A DNA stretch of 64,000 nt from Enterobacter mori (GCF_025244905.1 NZ_CP104285.1:620001-684000); one strand, 5' to 3'; shown: positions 50,779 through 59,292, numbered from the stretch's first letter. The notes: generated from the sequence alone by a model not told the origin. A program made the numbers and translations.

Positions 50779-51729
50779 ATGCAGATCCTGTTGGCTAACC
50801 CGCGCGGCTTCTGCGCCGGTGTAGACCGCGCTATCAGCATTGTTGAAAACGCGCTGGAGATTTACGGCGCGCCAATTTATGTGCGTCACGAAGTGGTGCA
50901 TAACCGCTACGTGGTCGACAGCCTGCGCGAGCGCGGCGCAATCTTTATTGAGCAGATCAGCGAAGTGCCGGATGGTGCGATCCTGATCTTCTCCGCGCAC
51001 GGCGTCTCACAGGCGGTACGCAACGAGGCGAAAAGCCGCGATCTGACCGTATTCGATGCCACCTGTCCGCTGGTGACAAAAGTGCATATGGAAGTGGCGC
51101 GCGCCAGCCGTCGCGGTGAAGAGTCGATTCTGATTGGCCATGCGGGTCACCCGGAAGTCGAAGGCACCATGGGCCAGTACAGCAACCCGGAAGGGGGGAT
51201 GTATCTGGTCGAGTCGCCGGAAGATGTCTTTACGCTGAACGTGAAAAACGAAGCGCGGCTGTCGTTTATGACCCAGACCACGCTCTCCGTAGACGATACC
51301 TCTGACGTGATTGACGCCCTGCGTCAGCGCTTCCCGAAAATCGTCGGGCCGCGTAAGGATGATATCTGCTACGCCACTACTAACCGTCAGGAAGCGGTGC
51401 GTGCGCTGGCTGAACAGGCGGACGTGGTGCTGGTGGTTGGCTCCAAAAACTCCTCTAACTCCAACCGTCTGGCTGAACTGGCGCAGCGGATGGGGAAAGC
51501 GGCGTTCCTGATTGACGACGCGACGGATATTCAGGAAGCGTGGGTGAAAAATGCGGCCTGCGTTGGCGTTACCGCAGGCGCTTCCGCGCCGGATATTCTG
51601 GTGCAAAACGTCATTGCCCGCCTGCAAGAGCTGGGCGGCGGCGACGCGGTTCCGCTGGAAGGCCGCGAAGAGAATATTGTCTTTGAGGTCCCGAAAGAGC
51701 TGCGCATCGACGCTCGTGAAGTTGAGTAA
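50779..51729 (+). CDS. ispH: 4-hydroxy-3-methylbut-2-enyl diphosphate reductase IspH
   Basis: A 316-residue iron-sulfur enzyme, last step of the non-mevalonate isoprenoid pathway. The three cluster cysteines are C12 ([13 protein letters not shown]), the one in [12 protein letters not shown], and the one in [11 protein letters not shown]. The active-site segment SSNSNRLAE is present. GGAGG lies before the ATG at 50779. A 15-bp terminator follows, beyond which the accessory region starts. Confidence 0.97.
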   Translation: MQILLANPRGFCAGVDRAISIVENALEIYGAPIYVRHEVVHNRYVVDSLRERGAIFIEQISEVPDGAILIFSAHGVSQAVRNEAKSRDLTVFDATCPLVTKVHMEVARASRRGEESILIGHAGHPEVEGTMGQYSNPEGGMYLVESPEDVFTLNVKNEARLSFMTQTTLSVDDTSDVIDALRQRFPKIVGPRKDDICYATTNRQEAVRALAEQADVVLVVGSKNSSNSNRLAELAQRMGKAAFLIDDATDIQEAWVKNAACVGVTAGASAPDILVQNVIARLQELGGGDAVPLEGREENIVFEVPKELRIDAREVE

Positions 51730-51734
51730 GATTC

Positions 51735-51769
51735 AAAAAATGCCAGTCACGTAATGACTGGCATTTTTT
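51735..51769. terminator. Bidirectional terminator between ispH and the LysR gene
   Basis: AAAAAATGCCAGTCA (51735-51749), loop CGTAA, TGACTGGCATTTTTT (51755-51769): a perfect 15-bp stem with T-runs in both directions. It overlaps the last codons of the LysR gene. Confidence 0.95.
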
Positions 51770-52652
51770 CATTCAGGTAGTTGATCATTGCCCGCATTCT
51801 GGCTGGCATATGTTTGTTGCGCGTCCACAACAGCCAGAGCTCGCCCGTATAGCTGCTGATAAATTCCCACTCCGGCAGAACCTGCACAATCTCCCCCTTT
51901 TCCAGCGCCTCGCGCGCCGTAAACAGCGGTAAACTTCCTATGCCAACATGACGTTTTACCGCATCCAGCCGCACGCCCGTGTGGTTAGCCGCGTAGCGGC
52001 CGTGCGTCTGTACCATTTCCGTTTTACCCTCCCGCGTAAATTTCCAGCGTGAGTCGGCCGGCGTCTCACCGAGCGAAATACAGCTGTGCGCCCGAAGGTC
52101 CTGTGGATGCTGTGGCGTGCCCGCGCGACGAAGGTATTCTGGCGTGGCGCAAATGACGTGGGTTACCGGCATCAGCCTTTTTCCGTACAGGCCCGGAGAG
52201 GGGGTGTTGGTGATCCGTAATGCCAGATCGACTCCGTCGTCGATCAGATCCATGTAACGATCTTCCAGACGCAGGCAGACGTCAATTTGCGGGTAGCGCT
52301 CCAGGAACGCCGGCATCAGCGGATGGATCACAAACCGCCCCACGGCTTTCGGCACGCTCACCGTAAGCTTCCCCTGCGCCACGGTTTGCAGGCTGCTACC
52401 GGAATCCATGGCCTGCTGCGCTGCTTCCAGCATATCCAGCGCATGCTCATAAACCGATTTTCCGGTTTCGGTCAGTGCCAGCTTGCGCGTGGTGCGGTGC
52501 AATAACTTCGTTCCCATCTCCTGCTCAAGGCGTGAAACACAGCGACTGATCGCTGAAGGCGTTGCTCCCGTAATACGGGCTGCAGTTGAAAAATTACCGT
52601 GTTCAACGATGGTCACGAAGGTGGCGAGATCGGGAAGCAGTGCAGGTTTCAT
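51747..52652 (-). CDS. LysR-family transcriptional regulator
   Basis: A 301-residue LysR regulator. The winged helix-turn-helix spans 1-62 (NFSTAARITGATPSAISRCV then LEQEMGTKLLHRTTRKLAL). The effector domain from about 90 resembles the CrgA/DhmR-like branch (GRFVIHPLMPAFLERYPQID). Divergent from the AlaX-like gene across 92 bp, which suggests that gene is its target. Not at this place in E. coli K-12. Its stop region forms part of a terminator hairpin. Confidence 0.84.
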   Translation of the reverse strand: MKPALLPDLATFVTIVEHGNFSTAARITGATPSAISRCVSRLEQEMGTKLLHRTTRKLALTETGKSVYEHALDMLEAAQQAMDSGSSLQTVAQGKLTVSVPKAVGRFVIHPLMPAFLERYPQIDVCLRLEDRYMDLIDDGVDLALRITNTPSPGLYGKRLMPVTHVICATPEYLRRAGTPQHPQDLRAHSCISLGETPADSRWKFTREGKTEMVQTHGRYAANHTGVRLDAVKRHVGIGSLPLFTAREALEKGEIVQVLPEWEFISSYTGELWLLWTRNKHMPARMRAMINYLNEKMPVIT

Positions 52653-52744
52653 TTGTGCATACCAGGCAAGAGTGCATTGTTTGAAAGGCGGATTATCGAT
52701 ACTTAAGTGATGAATATACTGTCAGGACACAGAGGAGGACAACC

Positions 52745-53401
52745 ATGACAGAGCGACTTTATTACACAAGTGAAGCGACAGAAGGACGTGCGAAGGTAAT
52801 TTGCTGCACGGAAGAGGCTGATGGCCGCTACGCCGTTGAACTGGATCGGACACTTTTCCATCCGCAGGGTGGCGGACAGCCCGCGGATCGGGGCTGGATC
52901 GCGGGCATTGCGGTGGAGGGCGTAAGCCTGCGCGGGGAACAGGTTATACACATGCTGGCCCGACCGCTCGCGCCCGGCGAGGTGGAAATGCAGGTCGATC
53001 AACCAGCGCGTATACGCCATTCCCGCTGGCACAGCGCTGGCCATTTGATAGGTTATGCCGGTGAACGATTTGGTTGGGAGCCGGTTAAGGCTCATCACTG
53101 GCCTGGCGAAGGGCGCATTACCTTTACTGCAGGTGAGCTGCTGGCATCAATTCCCGATGCCAGCGCGATGATGGTCATTATTAACGGCTGGAAAACCGAC
53201 AATCTGCTTCGCCATACTGAAATTGAAGCGGGCAGACGCAAGGTCCGCTTTGGCGATCTCCCGGCCTACTCGTGCGGTGGAACGCATGTTAAACAGCTGG
53301 CGGAAATAGGGGGGATGCAGATCCTCGGGCTGAAAATGAAAAAAGGACAGCTGGTGATCGCCTATGCTCTCGACGAGCTGGATCAGCGTGAGTGTGATTA
53401 A
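52745..53401 (+). CDS. Stand-alone alanyl-tRNA editing protein (AlaX-like)
   Basis: A 218-residue free-standing homologue of the AlaRS editing domain, expected to deacylate mischarged Ser-tRNA(Ala) (or Gly-tRNA). The zinc ligands are H96 and H100 (RWHSAGHLIGY), and C177 and H181 (SCGGTHV). The FHPQGGGQPADRG segment at 38-50 is the typical AlaRS/AlaX substrate loop. A GAGGAGG ribosome site precedes the ATG. Near a LysR gene read in the opposite direction; whether the true substrate is a tRNA or a free adduct is unproven. Confidence 0.87.
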   Translation: MTERLYYTSEATEGRAKVICCTEEADGRYAVELDRTLFHPQGGGQPADRGWIAGIAVEGVSLRGEQVIHMLARPLAPGEVEMQVDQPARIRHSRWHSAGHLIGYAGERFGWEPVKAHHWPGEGRITFTAGELLASIPDASAMMVIINGWKTDNLLRHTEIEAGRRKVRFGDLPAYSCGGTHVKQLAEIGGMQILGLKMKKGQLVIAYALDELDQRECD

Positions 53402-53409
53402 CCCGACAG

Positions 53410-53444
53410 TGTGGGCATTATGACAGGAGGTTAATCGTTTAATC
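53410..53444 (+). promoter_or_regulatory. Candidate LacI operator and weak CRP site before the cupin pair
   Basis: GGTTAATCGTTTAATC (53429-53444) matches the palindrome of the LacI gene region (GGTTATTCGATTAACC) at 13 of 16 positions. Just upstream TGTGGGCATTATGACA (53410-53425) matches the CRP consensus at 8 of 10 defined positions. Both lie 40-80 bp before the first cupin gene. This links the cupin pair to the PTS operon; it is inference from sequence only. Confidence 0.55.
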
Positions 53445-53486
53445 TGATAGGCTTTTCATGTTGTTCTCCTCGGGCCGGAGATAAAC

Positions 53487-54050
53487 ATGAATTCTGACAT
53501 TATCCTGCCACCTCAGGTGGCGTGGGCCAGCGGAATATTCGCTAACGGTCCGCTTATCACTAAGACGACTCGCCTCGCCGATCTGCCGGGCGTTTTCATT
53601 GCTAAAGACGCCTGGCGTGGCTGCGAACCGCAGCAGCGCGTCTATGACGTTGAAATGCTCGACTCCCCGTCAAACGATGGGGCGCTGTACGTCGGCGTAA
53701 CCCATCTCTGTGCCGGCAGAATCGGGGAAGAGTTCTTTATGACGCGGGGTCACTTTCACCAGCGGCGCGAACAGGGCGAGGTCTATTTTGGCCTGCGCGG
53801 ATGCGGCTTGCTGCTGCTCCAGACGGCGTCCGGCGTGGCGCGCCTTGAGCGCGTTATGCCCGGTTCCGTGCACATCATTCCCTCCTTCACCGCACACCGT
53901 CTGATAAACACGGGCGAAGAGACGCTTTCTGCGCTGGCGGTCTGGCCCAGCGTGGCGGGACATGACTATGCGGCATTGGCCGAGGGTTTTGCGCTTCGCG
54001 TATTTGCATCTGAAAAACACCCGCAGGGATGGGAGGTCCTCAATGGTTAG
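53487..54050 (+). CDS. Cupin-type phosphoglucose isomerase family protein (first of two)
   Basis: A 187-residue cupin of the archaeal-type glucose-6-phosphate isomerase family (Pfam GPI). The metal-binding set is H89 and H91 (TRGHFHQRRE), E98 (GEVYFGLRGCG) and H137 (IPSFTAHRLINTG), the same arrangement as the Pyrococcus-type enzyme. Expected to interconvert glucose-6-phosphate and fructose-6-phosphate or a related pair. It shares 8 bases (ATGGTTAG) with the next gene, a second member of the family. Likely co-regulated with the PTS operon on the other strand. Confidence 0.82.
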   Translation: MNSDIILPPQVAWASGIFANGPLITKTTRLADLPGVFIAKDAWRGCEPQQRVYDVEMLDSPSNDGALYVGVTHLCAGRIGEEFFMTRGHFHQRREQGEVYFGLRGCGLLLLQTASGVARLERVMPGSVHIIPSFTAHRLINTGEETLSALAVWPSVAGHDYAALAEGFALRVFASEKHPQGWEVLNG

Positions 54051-54813
54051 CTTTGGGCTTGATATGACCATTACCCATGAGCCGCTCGGTTTTAGCTACG
54101 GAGATGACGTTACCGGACCGATGCCGGAGATCCGAACCCTGGATCAGATCCGTCCGTCGCTACGCAATCCGGACTGCGAAGGGCCCGACCAGGTGTATGC
54201 CATCGCGATGGACGTGGCGCGACTGGCAGACAGGCCGGAGCTCGAAAAACGTATGTTGCTTTTTGGCGTTGTCACTTACGCAGCAGGTACGCTTGGCGAT
54301 GAGCCGGTCCGCAGCCAGGGACATGTGCACCGTATTAGCCAGCACAGCGGATGGTCACCGCCTGAGCTGTATGAAATCTGGCAGGGTAAAGCGATTATCT
54401 ACATGCAGGAGTATGTGGACGACGATCCGGGACGTTGTTTTGCGGTGCTCGCGGGGCCGGGTGAAAAGGTACTGGTCCCTCCCGGATGGGGTCATGCGAC
54501 GATTTCGGCCTCGCCCAATGAGCCGCTGACGTTCGGCGCGTGGTGCGATCGGGAATATGGCTTTGAGTATGATGCCATTCGGGCGCGAAAAGGGATGGCG
54601 TGGTATCCCATGGTGCAGGGAGATCATATCGTCTGGCAGCAGAATAAACACTACCGACCGGGGCGACTACAGATGATTACGCCGCGCAGTTATTCGGAAT
54701 TTGGTATTACGGATGCGCCTGTTTATCAGCAGTTTATCGACGATCCGGAGCGGTTTCAGTTTATCTCGCGTCCAGATAAAGCGGCAGGACGATGGGCTCA
54801 CTTCCATCCATAA
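54043..54813 (+). CDS. Cupin-type phosphoglucose isomerase family protein (second of two)
   Basis: A 256-residue protein, related to its neighbour but longer. The cupin metal set is H94 and H96 (RSQGHVHRISQ), E108 (PPELYEIWQGKA) and H151 (PPGWGHATISA). The C-terminal 85 residues, with GRLQMITPRSYSEFGI, have no counterpart in the first. I chose the ATG at 54043: GGGAGG lies 7 bases upstream within the end of the first gene. An earlier in-frame start would overlap by about 90 bases. Two adjacent paralogues suggest two substrates or a hetero-oligomer. Confidence 0.78.
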   Translation: MVSFGLDMTITHEPLGFSYGDDVTGPMPEIRTLDQIRPSLRNPDCEGPDQVYAIAMDVARLADRPELEKRMLLFGVVTYAAGTLGDEPVRSQGHVHRISQHSGWSPPELYEIWQGKAIIYMQEYVDDDPGRCFAVLAGPGEKVLVPPGWGHATISASPNEPLTFGAWCDREYGFEYDAIRARKGMAWYPMVQGDHIVWQQNKHYRPGRLQMITPRSYSEFGITDAPVYQQFIDDPERFQFISRPDKAAGRWAHFHP

Positions 54814-54815
54814 AG

Positions 54816-54840
54816 AAACCGGGGCAATGCCCCGGTTTTC
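54816..54840. terminator. Bidirectional terminator between the cupin pair and the PTS operon
   Basis: AAACCGGGGCA (54816-54826) and TGCCCCGGTTT (54828-54838) are complementary, with CAATG as the loop region, and T residues follow in both directions. It closes both convergent operons. Confidence 0.9.
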
Positions 54841-55659
54841 TTATCCTGCAAACAAACCGGACGCCACGCCAAGCGCTGCCAGTATAAGCAGCAAGACCAT
54901 GGCTTTTACCGGCGACACGCCGCGTTTTGCCATCAGATACCAGATCCCCAGCACCACCGCCAGCGGAAGCAGCTGCGGGAAAATGCCGTCCAGCATTTGC
55001 TGAACGTGAATGTTAACCCCATCCCGGGTGATGAACTCCAGCCCGGTGCCGAGCTTCACGTAGCTGGCCGCCACGCCGCCCATGACGAATACACCCAGTA
55101 GCGATAGCGCTTCCCGTAGCCGGGTAGATTTGCTGCTGACCAACATCTCCACGGAGCCTGAACCCATCTGGTAGCCCTTCAGAAACAGGAACCAGGATCC
55201 CGGGATAATAATCGCCAGCCAGGCGACGGTATAGAACAGCGGGCCGAGGATATTTCCGCCTGCCGCCAGCGCCATTCCAATGCTGAGGAGGATCGGAATG
55301 AGCATTCCGGGGATCATTGAATCACCGATCCCGGCGATTGGCCCCATCAGGCCTACCTTCAGGGTGTTTATGGTTTCACCGTCAATCGGCTCGCCGTTGG
55401 CTTTTTTCTCCTCCAGCCCCAGCGCCATACCGTTAACGATCGCGCCAATCTGTGGCTCCGTATTGTAGAACGACGCGTGACGGCGCAGCATCTCGGTACG
55501 CTGAGCCGCGTCGGGATAGAGCTTTTTTGCTACCGGCAGCATGCTCAGGCAAAAGCCGAAGGATTCCAGGCGTTCAAAGCTCATTGAGGAGAGGTTATGC
55601 ATCATCCACGCCCGCCAGCAGCGGCGCAGATCCTTACGGGTGAGTTTACGTTCTTCCAT
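54841..55659 (-). CDS. PTS mannose/fructose/sorbose family IID component
   Basis: A 272-residue membrane subunit of a mannose-family PTS permease; with IIC it forms the sugar channel. Family segments are LTRKDLRRCWRAWMMHNLSS at the N-terminus, GPIAGIGDSMIPGMLIPILL in the middle and several C-terminal hydrophobic stretches (PLAVVLGIWYLMAKRGVSP). Starts in the last base of IIC (ATGA-type overlap). Last gene of the five-gene operon. Sugar specificity cannot be read. Confidence 0.9.
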   Translation of the reverse strand: MEERKLTRKDLRRCWRAWMMHNLSSMSFERLESFGFCLSMLPVAKKLYPDAAQRTEMLRRHASFYNTEPQIGAIVNGMALGLEEKKANGEPIDGETINTLKVGLMGPIAGIGDSMIPGMLIPILLSIGMALAAGGNILGPLFYTVAWLAIIIPGSWFLFLKGYQMGSGSVEMLVSSKSTRLREALSLLGVFVMGGVAASYVKLGTGLEFITRDGVNIHVQQMLDGIFPQLLPLAVVLGIWYLMAKRGVSPVKAMVLLLILAALGVASGLFAG

Positions 55660-56456
55660 CAGAATTCATCCTCGTCGTCAGGGACAGGTGCTGAAGCCAC
55701 GGCCTGCGGCGCCTCGGGTTTATAGTTGTAATGAATCAGTGCCAGCAGGGCGCCCACGATCACCAGCGCAACCATATTGAGTTTCAGAAACACGATGCAG
55801 ACGAAACCCACCAGGAAGTAGATGAGCATGCTATAGCTTTTGATGATCTGCTTAAGCAGGATGGCAATACCGACGGCGGGCAAAATGCCGCCCAGCACGT
55901 TCATGGTGGAGAGGACGATGTGCGGCAGGCTGTCCATAAAACTGCTAATGTACTGCGCGCCGAAAAAGACGGCGATAAAGGTAGGTACAAAGCGCAGCAA
56001 AAAATTCATTGCCTGCGGCCAGATGGCGCTGTTCAGGTAGATCCCGCGCTCGTCGCCGTTCTCCAGCGCGACATCCGCACGATGGTTCCAGAAGGAGTTC
56101 AGCACCATCATCGCATTGAAGAGAATGGTTCCGGCGATCCCAATAGTCGCCGCCAGCGCGACGGCGACCTCAGGCCCTTTGCCGGAAAGTATCCCTAGCG
56201 CAATGGCCGGATAAGCCACAAAGTTCAAATCTGCTGGCATTGAGCCGCCGGGCGTTACCATTGCGATATACACCGCCTGCACCGCTACGCCAATCATGAT
56301 CCCGGTTTTGATATCGCCCAGGATCAGGCCAACCAGCATCCCGGAAATGAGCGGTCGGGAGATGAGATACCAGCCGCCCGTTAGCCCTAAAAGCCACGGG
56401 CTACTGAGTGCGCCCAGATAACACAGCAGGCCAATTAAAGCCGCTTCGATAATCAT
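55659..56456 (-). CDS. PTS mannose/fructose/sorbose family IIC component
   Basis: A 265-residue integral membrane subunit with about seven hydrophobic segments. Features of the family include GGWYLISRPLISGMLVGLIL, GDIKTGIMIGVAVQAVYIA and VTPGGSMPADLNFVAYPAIA. The charged/proline-rich C-terminal tail ends DDEDEF. Co-transcribed with IIB (10-base gap) and overlapping IID by one base. Confidence 0.9.
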   Translation of the reverse strand: MIIEAALIGLLCYLGALSSPWLLGLTGGWYLISRPLISGMLVGLILGDIKTGIMIGVAVQAVYIAMVTPGGSMPADLNFVAYPAIALGILSGKGPEVAVALAATIGIAGTILFNAMMVLNSFWNHRADVALENGDERGIYLNSAIWPQAMNFLLRFVPTFIAVFFGAQYISSFMDSLPHIVLSTMNVLGGILPAVGIAILLKQIIKSYSMLIYFLVGFVCIVFLKLNMVALVIVGALLALIHYNYKPEAPQAVASAPVPDDEDEF

Positions 56457-56466
56457 GATCTGCTCC

Positions 56467-56961
56467 TTATTTCAGCTTTTGTCTGGCATCCTGCCAGGTA
56501 TAAAAACTGGCATCGGGCACCAGACGGAATTCAATCGCGTGTCCCTGCCCGGTCAGCCACTCGAACGCCGCAGCTTCATCGTGGGTTACCGATTGATTCG
56601 GGCCGATGGTTGTCGTGTTAGCCCGGGCGCTCATTGGCCCCACGTTAATTTTCCCGTTGCTGTTTTTCAGGCTAATGCCCGCCTGCTCAATGCGCTGCAG
56701 CGTGATCGGCGATTTGCCAATCACGAAATAGCGCTTCTCGCTGGCAATCACTTTTGGCAGTTTTTCGATCGCGGTTGTCGTATCGAACAGCCACACTTTG
56801 GTATCTGATACGGCCCCTTTCATGACCGACGATAGCAGCGGATCGGCCGCAACGGCATCGTCAATGGCAACGATGCCGTCGCAGGGCAGCTCCCTGGCCC
56901 AGCGTGTAATGAGCTGCCCGTGGATCACGCGGTCGTCAATGCGTACAAAAGAAATACTCAT
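56467..56961 (-). CDS. PTS mannose/fructose/sorbose family IIB component
   Basis: A 164-residue cytoplasmic phosphocarrier. The phosphorylated histidine is H14 in RIDDRVIHGQLITRW. GKINVGPMSA near 106 is a family feature. I chose the ATG at 56961 because GAGGAG lies just upstream and it begins with the usual MSISFVRIDDR; in-frame codons further up would run into the end of IIA. Order in the operon: isomerase, IIA, IIB, IIC, IID. Confidence 0.9.
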   Translation of the reverse strand: MSISFVRIDDRVIHGQLITRWARELPCDGIVAIDDAVAADPLLSSVMKGAVSDTKVWLFDTTTAIEKLPKVIASEKRYFVIGKSPITLQRIEQAGISLKNSNGKINVGPMSARANTTTIGPNQSVTHDEAAAFEWLTGQGHAIEFRLVPDASFYTWQDARQKLK

Positions 56962-56971
56962 ATGCGGCTCC

Positions 56972-57400
56972 TCAAAAATCGTCTGTCTGTGCAGTATCTG
57001 CCGGTTTCGCCTGTACCAGCGTCGGCAGAGTAAGTTCGATAATGTGTGCGGCAGCCTGATGAACATCTCGTGCCATCATCACCTCGTCGGTTTGCAGCAG
57101 CATCGGGAAGTTGACTCCAGCCACCACGGCAATCGGCGGCTGCGTATGTGGGTTAAACGCGGCCTCACAGGCCACGTTCCACGGCGTGCCGCTTTGCATA
57201 TCGCACAGCACCAGCACGCCGTCAGCGTTGACGCTTGCTGCATCCAGCGTGGCGCTAAAATCCTGTCGGAAGCCTTCTATTCCCGCCTGTTCGGTCAGGC
57301 AAACGGCGTGTACGTCAGGGAGGTCGCCGTACACCATCCGGCCGCTCTCCAGCAGTGCGGCGGCTAATGGACCGTGAGTCGCGACAATAAAATGAATCAT
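56972..57400 (-). CDS. PTS mannose/fructose/sorbose family IIA component
   Basis: A 142-residue soluble phosphocarrier. The phosphorylated histidine is H9 in HFIVATHGPLAAALLES. LVLCDMQSGTPWNVA is the second conserved stretch. It takes phosphate from HPr and gives it to IIB. Separate IIA and IIB genes are as in sorbose/fructoselysine-type systems rather than the fused ManX form. It begins 2 bases after the isomerase-like gene. Confidence 0.9.
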   Translation of the reverse strand: MIHFIVATHGPLAAALLESGRMVYGDLPDVHAVCLTEQAGIEGFRQDFSATLDAASVNADGVLVLCDMQSGTPWNVACEAAFNPHTQPPIAVVAGVNFPMLLQTDEVMMARDVHQAAAHIIELTLPTLVQAKPADTAQTDDF

Positions 57401-57402
57401 CG

Positions 57403-59145
57403 TTAGCTCCTTACCCAGGCTTTGATCGTCGCCAGAGGGCAGCCGGAAGCGCTGGCTGACGGTGAAATGCGATATTCACCTACGCTGGCCGGAATGATGA
57501 ACGTTTCGGCGTAATGGACGGTAAACGGCTCAAATGCACCAGTTGGGCTGTCGACAATTGCTTCGTCGCCCTCAACCAGATTCAGCACATTCACGCCGCC
57601 AGCGGTGTGGTGTATAACGGGCTCGCTAAACCAGTGGCGGCGGGTTTCGATAAATTCACGCTCGTGCAGCCCAGTGCGCTCTTCGCGCCAGCCGTTTCCC
57701 TCCGCGACAGGTTCAAACTGATTCACCAGATGCTGATGTACCCACTGGGTGTCGCGCTGCCAGTCGATCACCTTTTCACCGTGCGCCAGATGTACCGGGC
57801 GCGGCAGGCCGTCCAGCCCCAGGCGGCCCCAGTCCCACAGTTTGAAGGTGAAGATATACGGCGTAGCGCTGATCTCCAGCACCATGGTTCCCGCGCCGGA
57901 GCAGTGCACCGTCCCGGCAGGGATCAGAAAATGGTCGTGCTTTTTCGCCGGGATCTGATTAACGAAGCGTTCGTCATCAAACGGTTTTTCACCGCGACCC
58001 GCGCGCCTGAGATCGTCCATCATGGCATCAGGGTCGATGCCGGTTTTGGTTCCCAGATAGACCACGGCACCCGGCTCGGCTTCCAGGATGTAATAGCTCT
58101 CATCCTGGGTATAGTGCATGCCAAACTGCTGCTGGATGTACTCGGTAATGGGGTGGACCTGGAAGCTCAGATTCTGGCCGCCCATGGTGTCGAGGAAGTC
58201 AAAGCGGATCGGGAACTCCGCGCCGAAACGCGCGTGAACTTTCTCGCCCAGCAGAGCACGAGGCTCAAGCAGGACCAGATCCTGAGAGGGGATCTCGATC
58301 CGCACTGCGCCAAAACGCAGTAACAGGCTGTTCTCCTCGGGCACGCAGTCAAAACACCATGCGTAATTGGGGGCAGAGGGATCGAGATCGAATTGCTGTT
58401 TCATCCACTGGCCGCCCCAGACGCCGGGATCGAAAAAGGGCGTCACGCGGAAAGGCCGGGTGGTCGTCTTCTTCAGCCCGGCCCGCAGGGCTTCGCCGCT
58501 GACCATCGCGGGCTGGTTCGTCTGGGTTGTATCCAGTAAAAAATCGGTGCGCCTGAGCAGCGGCGTTTTGTGACGATCGAAGACGCGCCATTCAACAAAA
58601 AAGGCGCGCTTGTAGCGACGAAGCATATCTTCCTGCTGATTCTCTGCGCCCCAGTTCCCCATCTCACCGCTGCGCATCCGCTGCTGGATCTCCCAGCGCG
58701 GCAGATCGGCATACACCAGCACATCACCCGGATGAACAAGCGTCGCTCCGGGTCCGTAGATCACAACCAGCCCTCCGGAACACTGGTTCACCCGATCCTG
58801 CAGCGCCTTCAGACGCGCGGAATCGAAAAACTCCCCAAGCTGGTGGCAGGAGAGTACGCCAAAGACGCGATCGTCGGTGAGGTTGCGTGCCAGCATCTCA
58901 TGGATGGCACGCTCATCCCGTCGCGCCTGTTCGGCATTGATCGCCAGCGTCGGGCGTAGCCGCGGCAGTACGTTCTCTTCAAGCTCGGCCATGCGCACGC
59001 CCGGATAGCAATCAATCACCAGCACCGTGCGGCTGCGCTGTCGGGTTTTTGCCTCAAGAATGCGGGTAATCGCCTCCCAGCCTTGCCAGGCGCTGTCGTC
59101 ATAACCCTGTATCGCCACCGTGGGGAATTTGTCGTAGGTTGTCAT
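57403..59145 (-). CDS. Phosphomannose-isomerase-like protein with an extra N-terminal domain
   Basis: A 580-residue protein heading the PTS operon. The C-terminal part (about 230-580) is a class I phosphomannose isomerase: zinc ligands Q329 and H331 (SFQVHPITEY), E349 (QDESYYILEA) and H414 (IPAGTVHCSGAG) are all present. The N-terminal ~220 residues resemble a nucleoside-kinase-like fold (FPTVAIQGYDDSAWQGW where a P-loop would be, then VVIYGPGA and DVLVYADLPRWEIQQRM), but the Walker A glycine-lysine is missing. So it may be an inactive kinase-like domain. GGAGG lies 7 bases before the ATG at 59145, while an ATG 6 codons earlier has none. Substrate unknown. Confidence 0.78.
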   Translation of the reverse strand: MTTYDKFPTVAIQGYDDSAWQGWEAITRILEAKTRQRSRTVLVIDCYPGVRMAELEENVLPRLRPTLAINAEQARRDERAIHEMLARNLTDDRVFGVLSCHQLGEFFDSARLKALQDRVNQCSGGLVVIYGPGATLVHPGDVLVYADLPRWEIQQRMRSGEMGNWGAENQQEDMLRRYKRAFFVEWRVFDRHKTPLLRRTDFLLDTTQTNQPAMVSGEALRAGLKKTTTRPFRVTPFFDPGVWGGQWMKQQFDLDPSAPNYAWCFDCVPEENSLLLRFGAVRIEIPSQDLVLLEPRALLGEKVHARFGAEFPIRFDFLDTMGGQNLSFQVHPITEYIQQQFGMHYTQDESYYILEAEPGAVVYLGTKTGIDPDAMMDDLRRAGRGEKPFDDERFVNQIPAKKHDHFLIPAGTVHCSGAGTMVLEISATPYIFTFKLWDWGRLGLDGLPRPVHLAHGEKVIDWQRDTQWVHQHLVNQFEPVAEGNGWREERTGLHEREFIETRRHWFSEPVIHHTAGGVNVLNLVEGDEAIVDSPTGAFEPFTVHYAETFIIPASVGEYRISPSASASGCPLATIKAWVRS

Positions 59146-59170
59146 TGTATCCTCCGTAATCATTTTTTAA

Positions 59171-59186
59171 GGTTATTCGATTAACC
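59171..59186. promoter_or_regulatory. LacI operator candidate 1
   Basis: GGTTATTCGATTAACC, a palindrome with the central CG of many LacI-family sites, 25 bp before the PTS operon start. Identical to site 3. Confidence 0.75.
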
Positions 59187-59201
59187 GAATTTGAGAAGAG
59201 T

Positions 59202-59218
59202 GGTTAACGCGATTAACC
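59202..59218. promoter_or_regulatory. LacI operator candidate 2
   Basis: GGTTAACGCGATTAACC, a 17-bp variant of the same palindrome with one extra central base. It would overlap a possible -10 box (TTAATC) for the PTS operon on the minus strand. Confidence 0.68.
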
Positions 59219-59257
59219 CGCCATAAATGCGAATGTAATCCGGATGGGCAGCGGTAA

Positions 59258-59273
59258 TGTGAAGAATCTCACA
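59258..59273. promoter_or_regulatory. CRP box in the divergent PTS/LacI spacer
   Basis: TGTGAAGAATCTCACA matches the CRP consensus TGTGAnnnnnnTCACA at all ten defined positions. Its centre is about 60 bp upstream of a plausible PTS-operon start near 59205 (a class I spacing). Indicates catabolite control. Confidence 0.85.
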
Positions 59274-59292
59274 GGGAAAAATGCAGAAAATG

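Noticed and set aside
54043..54813. Frameshifted single gene spanning both cupin genes
   Set aside because: Each frame has its own start, ribosome site and full HxH...E...H metal set, so two genes are more likely than one broken gene.
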